Assembly (NCBI GenBank): GCA_910579205.1 | Contig: CAJTTD010000011.1 | Location: 1 to 64,000 of the forward strand | From: an uncultured Christensenella sp. | GTDB lineage: Bacteria > Bacillota > Clostridia > Christensenellales > Pumilibacteraceae | DNA: 64,000 nt | Reading direction: 5' to 3' | Shown: positions 26,222 to 33,743 of the stretch, piece after piece | Position numbering within the stretch: position 1 is the stretch's first letter | Layout of the letters: every line of letters starts with the position of its first letter | The notes under the pieces: generated by a model | Databases searched by the model: none | What the model was told of the DNA's origin: nothing | Seen by the model: the letters and a program-made list of their open reading frames with translations, nothing else | Position numbers and translations under genes: made by a program

Positions 26222-26416
26222 TTAAATCACATCGTCAAAAGCGCCGATCCTACCGATATGCAATTCGTCATTTTTAGCGCTTACCGACATATTTTTACGC
26301 GACGTATAAGTATCTGTATCCGCTATTCTGTCATGGCAGCTTGACTTAATAAACATAGACCCGCTGTTGCTTGTATAGCGTAAATTGGCTTCGTAATTTT
26401 TTGCAAACTTTTGCAT
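26222..26416 (-). CDS. Small ORF at the head of the SIR2/HExxH operon
   Basis: A 64-residue frame starts at an ATG at 26414-26416, 12 bases after GGAG, and ends 48 bp before the HExxH gene. The composition is hydrophilic with no repeats: it starts MQKFAKNYEANLRY, has one SSCHD cysteine and ends RIGAFDDVI. It is not the shadow of another gene and lies downstream of the operon's only strong promoter, which favours a real small protein. No family was recognised; spacing to its ribosome site is long. Confidence 0.45.
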   Translation of the reverse strand: MQKFAKNYEANLRYTSNSGSMFIKSSCHDRIADTDTYTSRKNMSVSAKNDELHIGRIGAFDDVI

Positions 26417-26534
26417 TTTTTAAATAAACTCCATTAGAGTAAAAATTTCAGCTCCAACCGTCATCGCGCATTAGAGCGAACTCGATTTGTTCACGAGCAT
26501 CCTTGTGTTTGTGCACACGGCTTCACGCACTCGG

Positions 26535-26569
26535 GCGTTTCTTATAAAAAGAAAAACGCGCGATCGCGC
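26535..26569 (-). promoter_or_regulatory. Attenuator-like hairpins in the SIR2 operon leader
   Basis: Just after the predicted transcript start, the self-complementary GCGCGATCGCGC (26558-26569) is followed on the minus strand by TTTTTCTTTTT, like an intrinsic terminator. Its 3' arm also takes part in an alternative stem in which GCGTTT at 26559-26554 pairs with AAACGC at 26540-26535, with an inner CTT/AAG. The two folds exclude each other, as in transcription attenuation. Confidence 0.5.
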
Positions 26570-26581
26570 TATAACTTGGTT

Positions 26582-26611
26582 ATTATAACACACGCACTGA
26601 AGCTTTGTCAA
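26582..26611 (-). promoter_or_regulatory. Consensus promoter of the SIR2/HExxH operon
   Basis: Minus strand: TTGACA (26606-26611), 18 bp, TATAAT (26582-26587). It leaves an untranslated leader of about 160 nt before the small ORF; besides the hairpins, a weak 22-codon frame (26448-26516) is visible there but has no ribosome site. Confidence 0.88.
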
Positions 26612-26861
26612 GGTTTTTAACAAAATTTTTAGCGACAAATCCATTTATTTTTATAATGATTGCCGTATAAACACATATAACAAGTATATGCGCCGCAGTC
26701 GCGTTTATTCACAAGACGTTTGACCGCTACAGTGCAAGACACGCGCATATAGTAAAACCCGAACGTTGCCAACCGCGTGTCAATATTATAGGCATTCGTA
26801 TAATTTTGCGTCGATGCGCCGCGGTCGCGCGCGGCTATCGTCATGACCGCTATCCAAAGAC
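26612..26861. other. Intergenic region without a supported gene
   Basis: Between the divergent SIR2-operon promoter and the ttcA promoter I see no supported gene. A 71-codon reverse frame exists at 26629-26844 but has an odd composition and no ribosome site. Confidence 0.5.
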
Positions 26862-26890
26862 TTGATTTTCACGCGCGGGTCTGATACAAT
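26862..26890 (+). promoter_or_regulatory. Promoter of the ttcA-like gene (leaderless)
   Basis: TTGATT (26862-26867), 17 bp, TACAAT (26885-26890). The ATG begins seven bases after the -10 ends, with no ribosome site, so the mRNA should start at or next to the start codon. Confidence 0.75.
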
Positions 26891-26896
26891 TATCCC

Positions 26897-27628
26897 ATGA
26901 AACTGCAAAAACTGCTGTCGCACGTCAGACGGTGCGACACCGATTTCGGACTGATATCGAGCGGCGACAAGATAGCCGTCGGGCTGTCGGGCGGCAAGGA
27001 TTCGCTCGCGCTTTTATACGCTCTCGCCGCGTATAGACGGTTTTGCACCAATCCGTACGAACTGAGCGCGGTCGTAATAGACGCGGGCGCGGGCGCGGAC
27101 TATTCCCCGCTCGTTCCCATGTGCGCGCAGCTCGATGTGCCCCTCCACATAGTGGAGACGCAGATATATCAAATAGTATTCGACGAGCGCAAAGAGAAAA
27201 ACCCGTGCTCGCTCTGCGCCAAAATGCGGCGCGGCGCGCTCGACGGCAAGCTCAACGAGCTCGGCTGCAACACACTCGCGCTCGGGCATAACGCCGACGA
27301 CATGGTGGAAACATTTTTGCTGTCGCTCGTTTACGAATCGAGGCTAAGCACCCTCTCGCCCAAGTCGTATCTCGACCGCTCGGGCATAAAGCTCATCCGT
27401 CCGCTGCTGTACACGCGCGAAAAAGAGACCGCCGCATTCGTCGCCGAAAACAACATCACCGTTATAAAAAACCCCTGTCCCGCCGACGGCGCGACAAAGC
27501 GCGAGGACATGAAAGAACTCATCAAAAAGATCAACGGCATCGCGCCTTTTGCGTTCGACAATATGCATTCCGCCCTTGTCCACCCCGAGCGCAACAATCT
27601 GCTCGACAAACTGCGCCGCGGCGACTGA
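26897..27628 (+). CDS. TtcA/TilS-superfamily tRNA thiolation-type ATPase
   Basis: The 243-residue protein has the PP-loop SGGKDSLALLYAL (about 31-43), which binds ATP and adenylates a tRNA base; a central CSLCAKMRRGAL block (CxxC); LALGHNADDMVETFLLSLVY; and NPCPADGATKRE near the end. This matches TtcA-like proteins, which use an Fe-S cluster bound by CxxC and a third Cys to 2-thiolate cytidine-32 of tRNA. It is near-minimal in length. The subgroup in Clostridia is not well characterised, so the exact modified base is uncertain. It is monocistronic, with a leaderless promoter in front and a bidirectional terminator behind. Confidence 0.85.
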   Translation: MKLQKLLSHVRRCDTDFGLISSGDKIAVGLSGGKDSLALLYALAAYRRFCTNPYELSAVVIDAGAGADYSPLVPMCAQLDVPLHIVETQIYQIVFDERKEKNPCSLCAKMRRGALDGKLNELGCNTLALGHNADDMVETFLLSLVYESRLSTLSPKSYLDRSGIKLIRPLLYTREKETAAFVAENNITVIKNPCPADGATKREDMKELIKKINGIAPFAFDNMHSALVHPERNNLLDKLRRGD

Positions 27629-27775
27629 CACTTTCCCTCCGCTACCATTTCGCCCCGCACAGCGAAAATACGAGGCTTTTACGCAGTCGCCTCACTGCAA
27701 CACCGAATTTTGGTTTATTTAAAACCATTATCGCTATCGGAAATTTTCATATCCGATCGTACCGTCATTTTCGAT

Positions 27776-27817
27776 TAAAAACGCCCGTTACATCCATGCA
27801 CGAACGGGCGCGTTTTT
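27776..27817. terminator. Bidirectional terminator between ttcA-like and anti-sigma genes
   Basis: CGCCCGTT (27782-27789) pairs with AACGGGCG (27803-27810) around a 13-nt loop; A5 precedes and CGTTTTTT follows, so both strands get a U-tract. It lies in the 250-bp gap between the convergent genes; a second GC hairpin (GAGGC/GCCTC) is at about 27677-27698. Confidence 0.85.
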
Positions 27818-27880
27818 TGTATTTGTGTCTTTTATCGGCGCACGCACAAAACGTCTGCGCCGTAGTAGCGCTCGCAAATA

Positions 27881-28585
27881 TTACGACCGATCTCGAGACG
27901 CGAGCAGCAGTTCCACAAGCTCTGTCAATCTGTTTTCGTCGCGCTCGTTATCTATCGTGATACAGTAATCATAGCCACCATGATCGAAAACTCCGTAAAC
28001 ATTGCCGCCCTTTGCCGTCCACTTTACAGCGATGTCTGCCGCTTCCGCAGTTTCCGTACACTGCGTAAAATCGAACCTCAAAAAGTAGCGCGGGGCGGTT
28101 TGGGAGCAGATAGCGTATTCCACATCGCTGTCCGTCGCCACATCTTTACAGCTGACTTTCAAGCCGTAAAACGCACCGTCAGCCTTGCTGCTGTATTTAA
28201 CGACATACTGTTCGGCTATCTGCTGCCCCTCGAAGTACAAAAAGTCCGTTCCGTACAGTTCGTTATATTCTTTTACGGTATGATCGAGCGGTGTCGATAC
28301 GTGATCGACGACGGGCGGTCGCGACGAATCGAGATCGTCGCCCGTCGGCTTGTTCTCGCCAGTCAACACCATAGGGAGACATACGGCAAGAACGGTAACG
28401 GTCGCCGCGACGGGCGCAAATATCGCTGCGAGCATCGCGCCGAGCGGCATGCGTCGCGACGGCTTTTTGCCGCCTACAGATCGGCTCGAAGGCTGCGGAA
28501 GTTCCGCCTTGAGCGCGTTCGCCAAAATATCATTATCGTTAGACTTGTTGTCCCGAACGATCTTGTGCAGATCCTTTTCCTTCAA
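27881..28585 (-). CDS. Probable membrane anti-sigma factor
   Basis: The 234-residue protein starts with TTG behind a perfect AAAGGAGG. Residues 1-45 are a cytosolic basic segment, 50-75 one transmembrane helix (GAMLAAIFAPVAATVTVLAV then CLPMVL), and 80-234 an extracytoplasmic domain with several aromatic strands. It directly follows an ECF-type sigma gene, the usual place for an anti-sigma factor that holds the sigma at the membrane until an external signal arrives. No zinc anti-sigma HxxxCxxC motif is visible, so the assignment rests on topology and context. Confidence 0.65.
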   Translation of the reverse strand: MKEKDLHKIVRDNKSNDNDILANALKAELPQPSSRSVGGKKPSRRMPLGAMLAAIFAPVAATVTVLAVCLPMVLTGENKPTGDDLDSSRPPVVDHVSTPLDHTVKEYNELYGTDFLYFEGQQIAEQYVVKYSSKADGAFYGLKVSCKDVATDSDVEYAICSQTAPRYFLRFDFTQCTETAEAADIAVKWTAKGGNVYGVFDHGGYDYCITIDNERDENRLTELVELLLASRDRS

Positions 28586-28636
28586 CCCGACCTCCTTTAC
28601 AACGGTATATATCGCTTTTCGGCACGTTGTCCAAGT

Positions 28637-29164
28637 TCACAGTAAAAACTTCTCCAGCTTTTTCAACGCCTTTTTAAAAACAAAGGCGACAGTGCTCTTG
28701 GGCATGCCCGTTATTTCCGAAATTTCTCTTACGGTAAAGCCGCCGAAAACTTTATGTTCCACTATAGCGCGCTCTTGCTCGTCCAGATTTTCCATCGCTT
28801 TTTCCACGTCATACTTATCCAAACGCTCGTCTTCGCCGAAGCGGCCGCAAGACAGCGCGTTTTTATATTCGTCCAACGCGTCGCATTTGTCAATCTCGTT
28901 CCTATTGAGTTTATACGCTTCGTTTTGCGCTATCTTGACCATCCACGCCATGCCGTTTTTAGACTCGTCGAATGCAGTTACGGCGCGGACTATTTTATAG
29001 TAAGCCAAAAACACCGCGTCTTCGACCAACGATTTGTCTATCAGATATTTATAGGCTATGTATTGTATATATCCGCGCGAATATCGGATAAATTCATTCA
29101 AGCAGTCGTCGCCCTTTTTTAAACGGCTCAAGAATTTATTTATTTGGTCGCGCGTTGTTTTCAT
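28637..29164 (-). CDS. ECF-type RNA polymerase sigma factor
   Basis: The 175 residues fit a two-domain ECF sigma factor. Region 2 includes YIQYIAYKYLIDKSLVEDAV and FLAYYKIVRAVTAFD; region 4 is ENLDEQERAIVEHKVFGGFT then VREISEITGMPKSTVAFVFK, a helix-turn-helix for the -35 element. It lies three bases after the aminotransferase stop, with only a weak ribosome site, so it is probably translated by coupling. The likely anti-sigma is next. Which genes it controls cannot be told; no distinctive promoter was noticed in front of its own operon. Confidence 0.85.
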   Translation of the reverse strand: MKTTRDQINKFLSRLKKGDDCLNEFIRYSRGYIQYIAYKYLIDKSLVEDAVFLAYYKIVRAVTAFDESKNGMAWMVKIAQNEAYKLNRNEIDKCDALDEYKNALSCGRFGEDERLDKYDVEKAMENLDEQERAIVEHKVFGGFTVREISEITGMPKSTVAFVFKKALKKLEKFLL

Positions 29165-29167
29165 ATT

Positions 29168-30349
29168 TTACGATCGACCGCGCGCGCGCAGAAATTCGCG
29201 CATTCTGTCAAACGCCTTGTTGAGCATCTTTATAGACGACGCGTATGTGCATCGGATATTTTTAGCGCCGCAGTTCCCGAACGCGCTGCCCGGCACGACC
29301 GCTACTTTTTGCGCGGTCAACAGCTCGCGCGCGAACTCGTCTCCGCTGTCCGCAAAAGCCGACACGTCGGGGAACACGTAAAACGCGCCGCCCGGCGCAA
29401 AGCAATCAAGCCCCATGTCGTTGAGCATGGCGACAGTAAACCCGCGCCGTCTGTCGTACTCGCTGCGCATATACTCCACTTGCTCGTACTCGGTCTCGCG
29501 CCCGTCCTTGAGCGCGGCGTAAGCGGCTTCTTGCCCCGCAGTCGGCGCGCACATTATAGTGTACTGATGTATTTTTACGGCGGCGTCGCAAACGGGTTTG
29601 GGCGCGCAAAAATACCCTATACGCCAACCCGTCATGGCGAACGCTTTACTGAATCCGTTTAGGACTACAGTGCGTTCTTTCATTCCGTCTATGCTCGCTA
29701 TGGAAACGTGCCGCCGCCCGTAAGTAAGCTCCGCATATATCTCGTCGGATATCACGAACAGATCAAGCCGCTTAACGACGGCGGCTATTTCTTGAAGCTC
29801 GGTCTTGTCGAGCACTGCGCCCGTCGGGTTGTTGGGGTACGGCAGTATGAGTATTTTGCTCGTCTTGTCGGCTGCCGCCTCCAAAGCGCCCGCCGTCAGC
29901 TTGAACCCGTTGTCTATGGACAGCGCGATGGGCTGAACTTTGCCGCCCGCGATCGCCACATTGGGCATGTAGCTTACATACGACGGGTCGGGAACGAGCA
30001 CGCCGTCGCCCGCGCTAACGAGCGTGCGGAGCGCAAGGTCGATGCCTTCCGACGCGCCGACTGTAACTATAGTTTCGTCAACGTCGTAGTCGAGCCCGAA
30101 CCGCTCGCGATTGTATAACGCTATCTCTTTGAGTAGCGCCTTGTCGCCGCGGTTGGCGGTATACCCCGTTCTGCCCGAAATGATCGACTTTATGGCGCTG
30201 TCGCGGTACGCCCACGGCGTAACAAAATCGGGTTCGCCCACACCGAGCGAAACCGCGTCGTCCATCTGCGCCACCAGATCGAAAAATTTGCGTATGCCGC
30301 TCGGCGGAATGTCCCGAACGGTACGGTTTATAAAATCGTCGTAATTCAC
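29168..30349 (-). CDS. Class I/II PLP aminotransferase
   Basis: The 393-residue protein is a fold-type I aminotransferase: SLGVGEPDF near the N terminus, GYTANRGD, PYPNNPTGAVLD (the NPTG motif that contacts PLP), VISDEIYAELTY, and NGFSKAFAMTGWRIGY with the PLP-binding lysine. This is the aspartate/aromatic aminotransferase subgroup (PatA/AspC-like). Its ATG overlaps the stop of an Lrp/AsnC regulator by four bases, which points to amino-acid-responsive control. The preferred amino acid is not evident. Confidence 0.9.
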   Translation of the reverse strand: MNYDDFINRTVRDIPPSGIRKFFDLVAQMDDAVSLGVGEPDFVTPWAYRDSAIKSIISGRTGYTANRGDKALLKEIALYNRERFGLDYDVDETIVTVGASEGIDLALRTLVSAGDGVLVPDPSYVSYMPNVAIAGGKVQPIALSIDNGFKLTAGALEAAADKTSKILILPYPNNPTGAVLDKTELQEIAAVVKRLDLFVISDEIYAELTYGRRHVSIASIDGMKERTVVLNGFSKAFAMTGWRIGYFCAPKPVCDAAVKIHQYTIMCAPTAGQEAAYAALKDGRETEYEQVEYMRSEYDRRRGFTVAMLNDMGLDCFAPGGAFYVFPDVSAFADSGDEFARELLTAQKVAVVPGSAFGNCGAKNIRCTYASSIKMLNKAFDRMREFLRARGRS

Positions 30350-30834
30350 GGCGCGATGTTGAGCCTCTTGCTTTCGCTCGGAACGGTGAGTTCGCCGCCT
30401 ATCTTATACTTTTTGAGTATGAAATGCGTCGCGGTGGAGAGCACTTTATCCATGACGGACAGCTTTTCGCTCACGAACGCCGCCACTTCGCGCAAGTTTT
30501 TGCCCTCGATAAAAACAGCCAAGTCGTAACCGCCGCTCATGAGATACAAGCTCTTAACTTGGTCGAACGAATATATCTCTTCGGCTATCGCGTCGAAACC
30601 GCGGCCGTACATGGGATTGACGCGCACTTCTATGAGCGCTTCCACTATCCCGCCGTCCATAACGCTGTCGTCGGTAAGCGTAGTATAACCGAGTATAACG
30701 CCGCGCTTTTCCAGCCCTTGTATCGCCGACTTGACTTGCGATTCCGTAGCGCCCACAGATCTCGCTATCTTATCGGCGGTAAGCCGACTGTCCTGTTTTA
30801 AAAGCGCAAGCACTTCTGTTTCGAGCTTTTCCAT
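30346..30834 (-). CDS. Lrp/AsnC-family transcription regulator
   Basis: The 162 residues comprise an N-terminal winged helix (LLKQDSRLTADKIARSVGAT then ESQVKSAIQGLEKRGVILGY) and a C-terminal RAM domain (EALIEVRVNP, SLYLMSGGYDLAVFIEGKNL) that binds amino acids and makes dimers or octamers. GGAGG lies before the ATG. It is co-translated with the aminotransferase, so it probably senses that enzyme's substrate or product and controls this operon. Confidence 0.9.
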   Translation of the reverse strand: MEKLETEVLALLKQDSRLTADKIARSVGATESQVKSAIQGLEKRGVILGYTTLTDDSVMDGGIVEALIEVRVNPMYGRGFDAIAEEIYSFDQVKSLYLMSGGYDLAVFIEGKNLREVAAFVSEKLSVMDKVLSTATHFILKKYKIGGELTVPSESKRLNIAP

Positions 30835-30907
30835 TTATGACCTCCGTAGATCGTATAAATCGGTAACGGCGCATACCGCGAAGTAAAATTCCGCGCCGCG
30901 CGCATTA

Positions 30908-32821
30908 TCAGTCTATAACGCCGTCCTTGAGCGCGTTTATCGTGCCGCCCGACAGCAGTATCTTTTTTTGTCTGTCGTTTAGCTCGAGCGTTACTTGTAT
31001 ATCGCATCCGCGCGTGATGTTTTTGACTGCGCAGCCGCCGTTTTCTACAGCCGCTATCGGATCGAACTCCAGCTCGTCGCCCGCGTCAATTTTGTCGTAA
31101 CCGTCGGGCGTTTTGAATGTAAACGGGAATATCCCCGAGTTTATCAAGTTGTCGCGGTGCATGCGGGCAAAGCTCTTTGCTATCACCGCGCGTATGCCGA
31201 GCGACAAGGGCGCGAGCGCCGCGTGTTCTCTCGAACTGCCTTGACCGTAATTTTCCCCACCTATAATTATGCCGCCGCCCGCGCGCCGCGTGCGTTCCGC
31301 AAACTCGGCGTCGACGGTGGAAAGGCAGAAATTGCTTAAGTACGGAACGTTGGAGCGGAATGGCAAGAGCTTGGCGTTGGACGGCATGATGTCGTCCGTA
31401 GTGATGTTGTCGCCCGTTTTGACCGTAACCGTTTTGCGTATCTCGCCGTCGGGTTTTTCGCCCACGGGAAAGGGTTTAATGTTCGGACCGCGCACTACCG
31501 TTACGTCCTTGAAGTCCGCGGGGTCCAATATGAGATTGTCGTTGACGTCGTATATTTCGGGCAGCGTTATACCGTCCAAACCATCGTCGGGCGGCACTGT
31601 AAACACGCCCGCAACCGCGCTGTACGCCGCGGTGAGCGGCGACACGAGATAAACGTTGGCGCTCGCCGTTCCGCTGCGCGCGTAAAAATTGCGGTTGAAA
31701 GTGCGGAGCGACACCGCGTCGGTCTTGGGGCTTTGCCCCATGCCTATGCACGGTCCGCACGCGCATTCGAGCACTCGCGCGCCGCTGTCCAAAATGTCCT
31801 TTAACGCGCCCAGCTCGCTCATCATGGTGAGCACTTGCCGCGAGCCGGGGCTTACTGTGAGCGACACGTCGGGATGAACCTTTTTGCCCTTGAGCGCCGC
31901 CGCGACCTTGAGCATTGTAAGCAAAGACGAATCGGTACACGAGCCGATACACACTTGGTCTATCTTTTTGCCTACAAGTTCTTTTATTTCCGCTATGTTG
32001 TCGGGCATATGCGGCGCGGCGGCAAGCGGCACGATCGACGACAGATCTACGGTTATGCTCTCGTCGTACTTTGCGTCCGCGTCCGCCGACAGCGGAACAA
32101 ACACTTCGGCTCTGCCTTGCGCCTTTAAAAACTGCTCCGTGCGCTCGTCGGACGGAAATACCGACGTTGTAGCGCCCAGCTCCGCGCCCATATTGGTTAT
32201 TGTCGCGCGTTCGGGAACGGACAGCGTTTTTACGCCGTCGCCCGTATATTCCATAACTTTTCCCACTCCGCCCTTGACTGTGAGCCGACGCAACACTTCG
32301 AGTATCACGTCCTTTGCCGTAGCGTTTGCGCGGAGCTTGCCCGTCAGCCTTATCTCGACTACCTTGGGCATGGTGAGGTTGAGCGTGCCCTTTGCCATGG
32401 CGAGCGCGACGTCGAGCCCGCCCGCGCCTAACGCGAACATACCTATGCCGCCGCCCGTCGGCGTGTGGGAGTCCGAGCCGACAAGAGTTTGACCGGGCGC
32501 GCCGAACCGCTCCAAATGCACTTGATGACATATGCCGTTGCCCGGCTTGGAAACAAACACGCCGTGCTTTAGCGCCACGGACTGTATATATGCGTGATCG
32601 TCGGCGTTTTCAAACCCCGACTGCAACATGTTGTGGTCGATATAGGCGACGGAACGCTTGGTCTTTACCTTATCCGCGCCGAGCGCTTCGAGCTGCAAGT
32701 ACGCCATTGTTCCCGTGGAGTCTTGCGTAAGCGTTTGATCGATGGAAATAACTATAGGCGTTCCCGCCGTAAGCTCGCCCTTGACCAAATGGCTCTCGAT
32801 AAGCTTTTGAGTGAGGTTCAT
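30908..32821 (-). CDS. acnA: Aconitate hydratase
   Basis: The 637-residue protein is a monomeric aconitase: SIDQTLTQDSTG and SDSHTPTGGGIGMFALGAGG at the front, GSCTDSS and ECACGPCIGMGQSP carrying the three 4Fe-4S cysteines, and the C-terminal swivel domain with IGGENYGQGSSREHAALAP. It converts citrate to isocitrate through cis-aconitate. Length matches the shorter class common in anaerobic Clostridia. I start it at 32819-32821, six bases after AAGGCGG; a longer frame exists but lacks a site. No citrate synthase or isocitrate dehydrogenase is in the window. A leuCD-type function is unlikely because both halves are fused. Confidence 0.93.
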   Translation of the reverse strand: MNLTQKLIESHLVKGELTAGTPIVISIDQTLTQDSTGTMAYLQLEALGADKVKTKRSVAYIDHNMLQSGFENADDHAYIQSVALKHGVFVSKPGNGICHQVHLERFGAPGQTLVGSDSHTPTGGGIGMFALGAGGLDVALAMAKGTLNLTMPKVVEIRLTGKLRANATAKDVILEVLRRLTVKGGVGKVMEYTGDGVKTLSVPERATITNMGAELGATTSVFPSDERTEQFLKAQGRAEVFVPLSADADAKYDESITVDLSSIVPLAAAPHMPDNIAEIKELVGKKIDQVCIGSCTDSSLLTMLKVAAALKGKKVHPDVSLTVSPGSRQVLTMMSELGALKDILDSGARVLECACGPCIGMGQSPKTDAVSLRTFNRNFYARSGTASANVYLVSPLTAAYSAVAGVFTVPPDDGLDGITLPEIYDVNDNLILDPADFKDVTVVRGPNIKPFPVGEKPDGEIRKTVTVKTGDNITTDDIMPSNAKLLPFRSNVPYLSNFCLSTVDAEFAERTRRAGGGIIIGGENYGQGSSREHAALAPLSLGIRAVIAKSFARMHRDNLINSGIFPFTFKTPDGYDKIDAGDELEFDPIAAVENGGCAVKNITRGCDIQVTLELNDRQKKILLSGGTINALKDGVID

Positions 32822-32863
32822 GTTCACCGCCTTTTCGATCTCGCGCACAGTATGCGCGCATGC

Positions 32864-33196
32864 TCAATCGTATTCGTTGAAATAGCGCGGCAACGGTTTT
32901 ATTGTGCCGCTCGTGTTTTCCAGTGTAAAATAATCGAAGTCCACTTCGTCCACGAACTCCGACCGCAAAAACTTGACAACGTTGAAATGGACGAAATGAT
33001 ATGTGTGGCTCTTTAAAATTATGGGCGTGGGGATATCCATAGCGCGCGTTATCTCGCACACGTACTCGAACAGCTTGTTCTCGTCAAACGGCTCGTGCAA
33101 TGTGTACATGTGATCACGCGTTATCTTGTCGCCCTTGAGCGTTTTAGCCCATATCCGCGGAAATACTTTTGCTTTAAGTTGTTTATCTACTGGCAT
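32864..33196 (-). CDS. Small protein of unknown function next to aconitase
   Basis: A 110-residue soluble protein, basic at the N terminus (MPVDKQLKAKVFPRIW) and aromatic-rich toward the C terminus (HTYHFVHFNVVKF, VDFDYFTLENTSG). GAGGAT precedes the ATG. It sits between aconitase and a small membrane protein with gaps of 42 and 20 bp, so it is probably co-transcribed. I recognise no family or catalytic motif. Confidence 0.7.
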   Translation of the reverse strand: MPVDKQLKAKVFPRIWAKTLKGDKITRDHMYTLHEPFDENKLFEYVCEITRAMDIPTPIILKSHTYHFVHFNVVKFLRSEFVDEVDFDYFTLENTSGTIKPLPRYFNEYD

Positions 33197-33216
33197 TTCT
33201 ATCCTCGCGCCGCAGT

Positions 33217-33723
33217 CTACTTACCCGTAACGCGTGCGTTGGTAAGTTTGGGAACGACCTCTTCCACAAAACGGTCGTACGCTTCGCCCAAATGCAGATC
33301 TATCTTGAACGGCGGACCGCTAAGTCCTTTTAAAGTAACGCTTTTGCAAGTTTTTCTCAGTTTCACCTTGGCGACGTCCGCATACTTGTAATAACCGTAA
33401 GAATGATTATTTGCCATACCTATGCGCCCCGTTGTTACGAAATACGCTATGTTGGGCGCTTTGGGCGGCAAGAACATGGCAAGCATAGCTATGACATAAA
33501 GTGCTGCGAGCGCCCCCGCCAATATATATATGGATGTCCCGCCTTTGACAAAATAATTCATTACGCATATGCCCGCGCATATGATAGCGACAAACACGAA
33601 CATAACGGCGGCTACGCGCAGACCGTATCGCAAATACGACTTTCTGTCGCCGCGCATGTTGATAAGCTCTTGTTCGTCGCCTATGTCTATACCTATTCCC
33701 GTGCCTTGCGGAACGATCGTCAT
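33217..33723 (-). CDS. Two-helix membrane protein of unknown function
   Basis: The ATG at 33721-33723, behind AGAGG, gives 168 residues. Two adjacent helices (about 32-57 and 63-85) follow a short cytosolic start; the remaining 80 residues are cytosolic, basic and include a GRIGMANNHSYGYYKYADVA segment reminiscent of PH-like membrane-associated domains. It lies 20 bp after guaA. No function can be assigned. Confidence 0.7.
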   Translation of the reverse strand: MTIVPQGTGIGIDIGDEQELINMRGDRKSYLRYGLRVAAVMFVFVAIICAGICVMNYFVKGGTSIYILAGALAALYVIAMLAMFLPPKAPNIAYFVTTGRIGMANNHSYGYYKYADVAKVKLRKTCKSVTLKGLSGPPFKIDLHLGEAYDRFVEEVVPKLTNARVTGK

Positions 33724-33743
33724 TATCAAAACCTCTCGTCGTG

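Noticed and set aside
26448..26516. A 22-codon frame in the SIR2 operon leader (GTG start)
   Set aside because: Composition looks protein-like, but there is no ribosome site and GTG is the only start, so it is not annotated as a gene.
26629..26844. A 71-codon reverse frame upstream of ttcA
   Set aside because: No ribosome site, no family resemblance, and it lies upstream of the SIR2-operon promoter.
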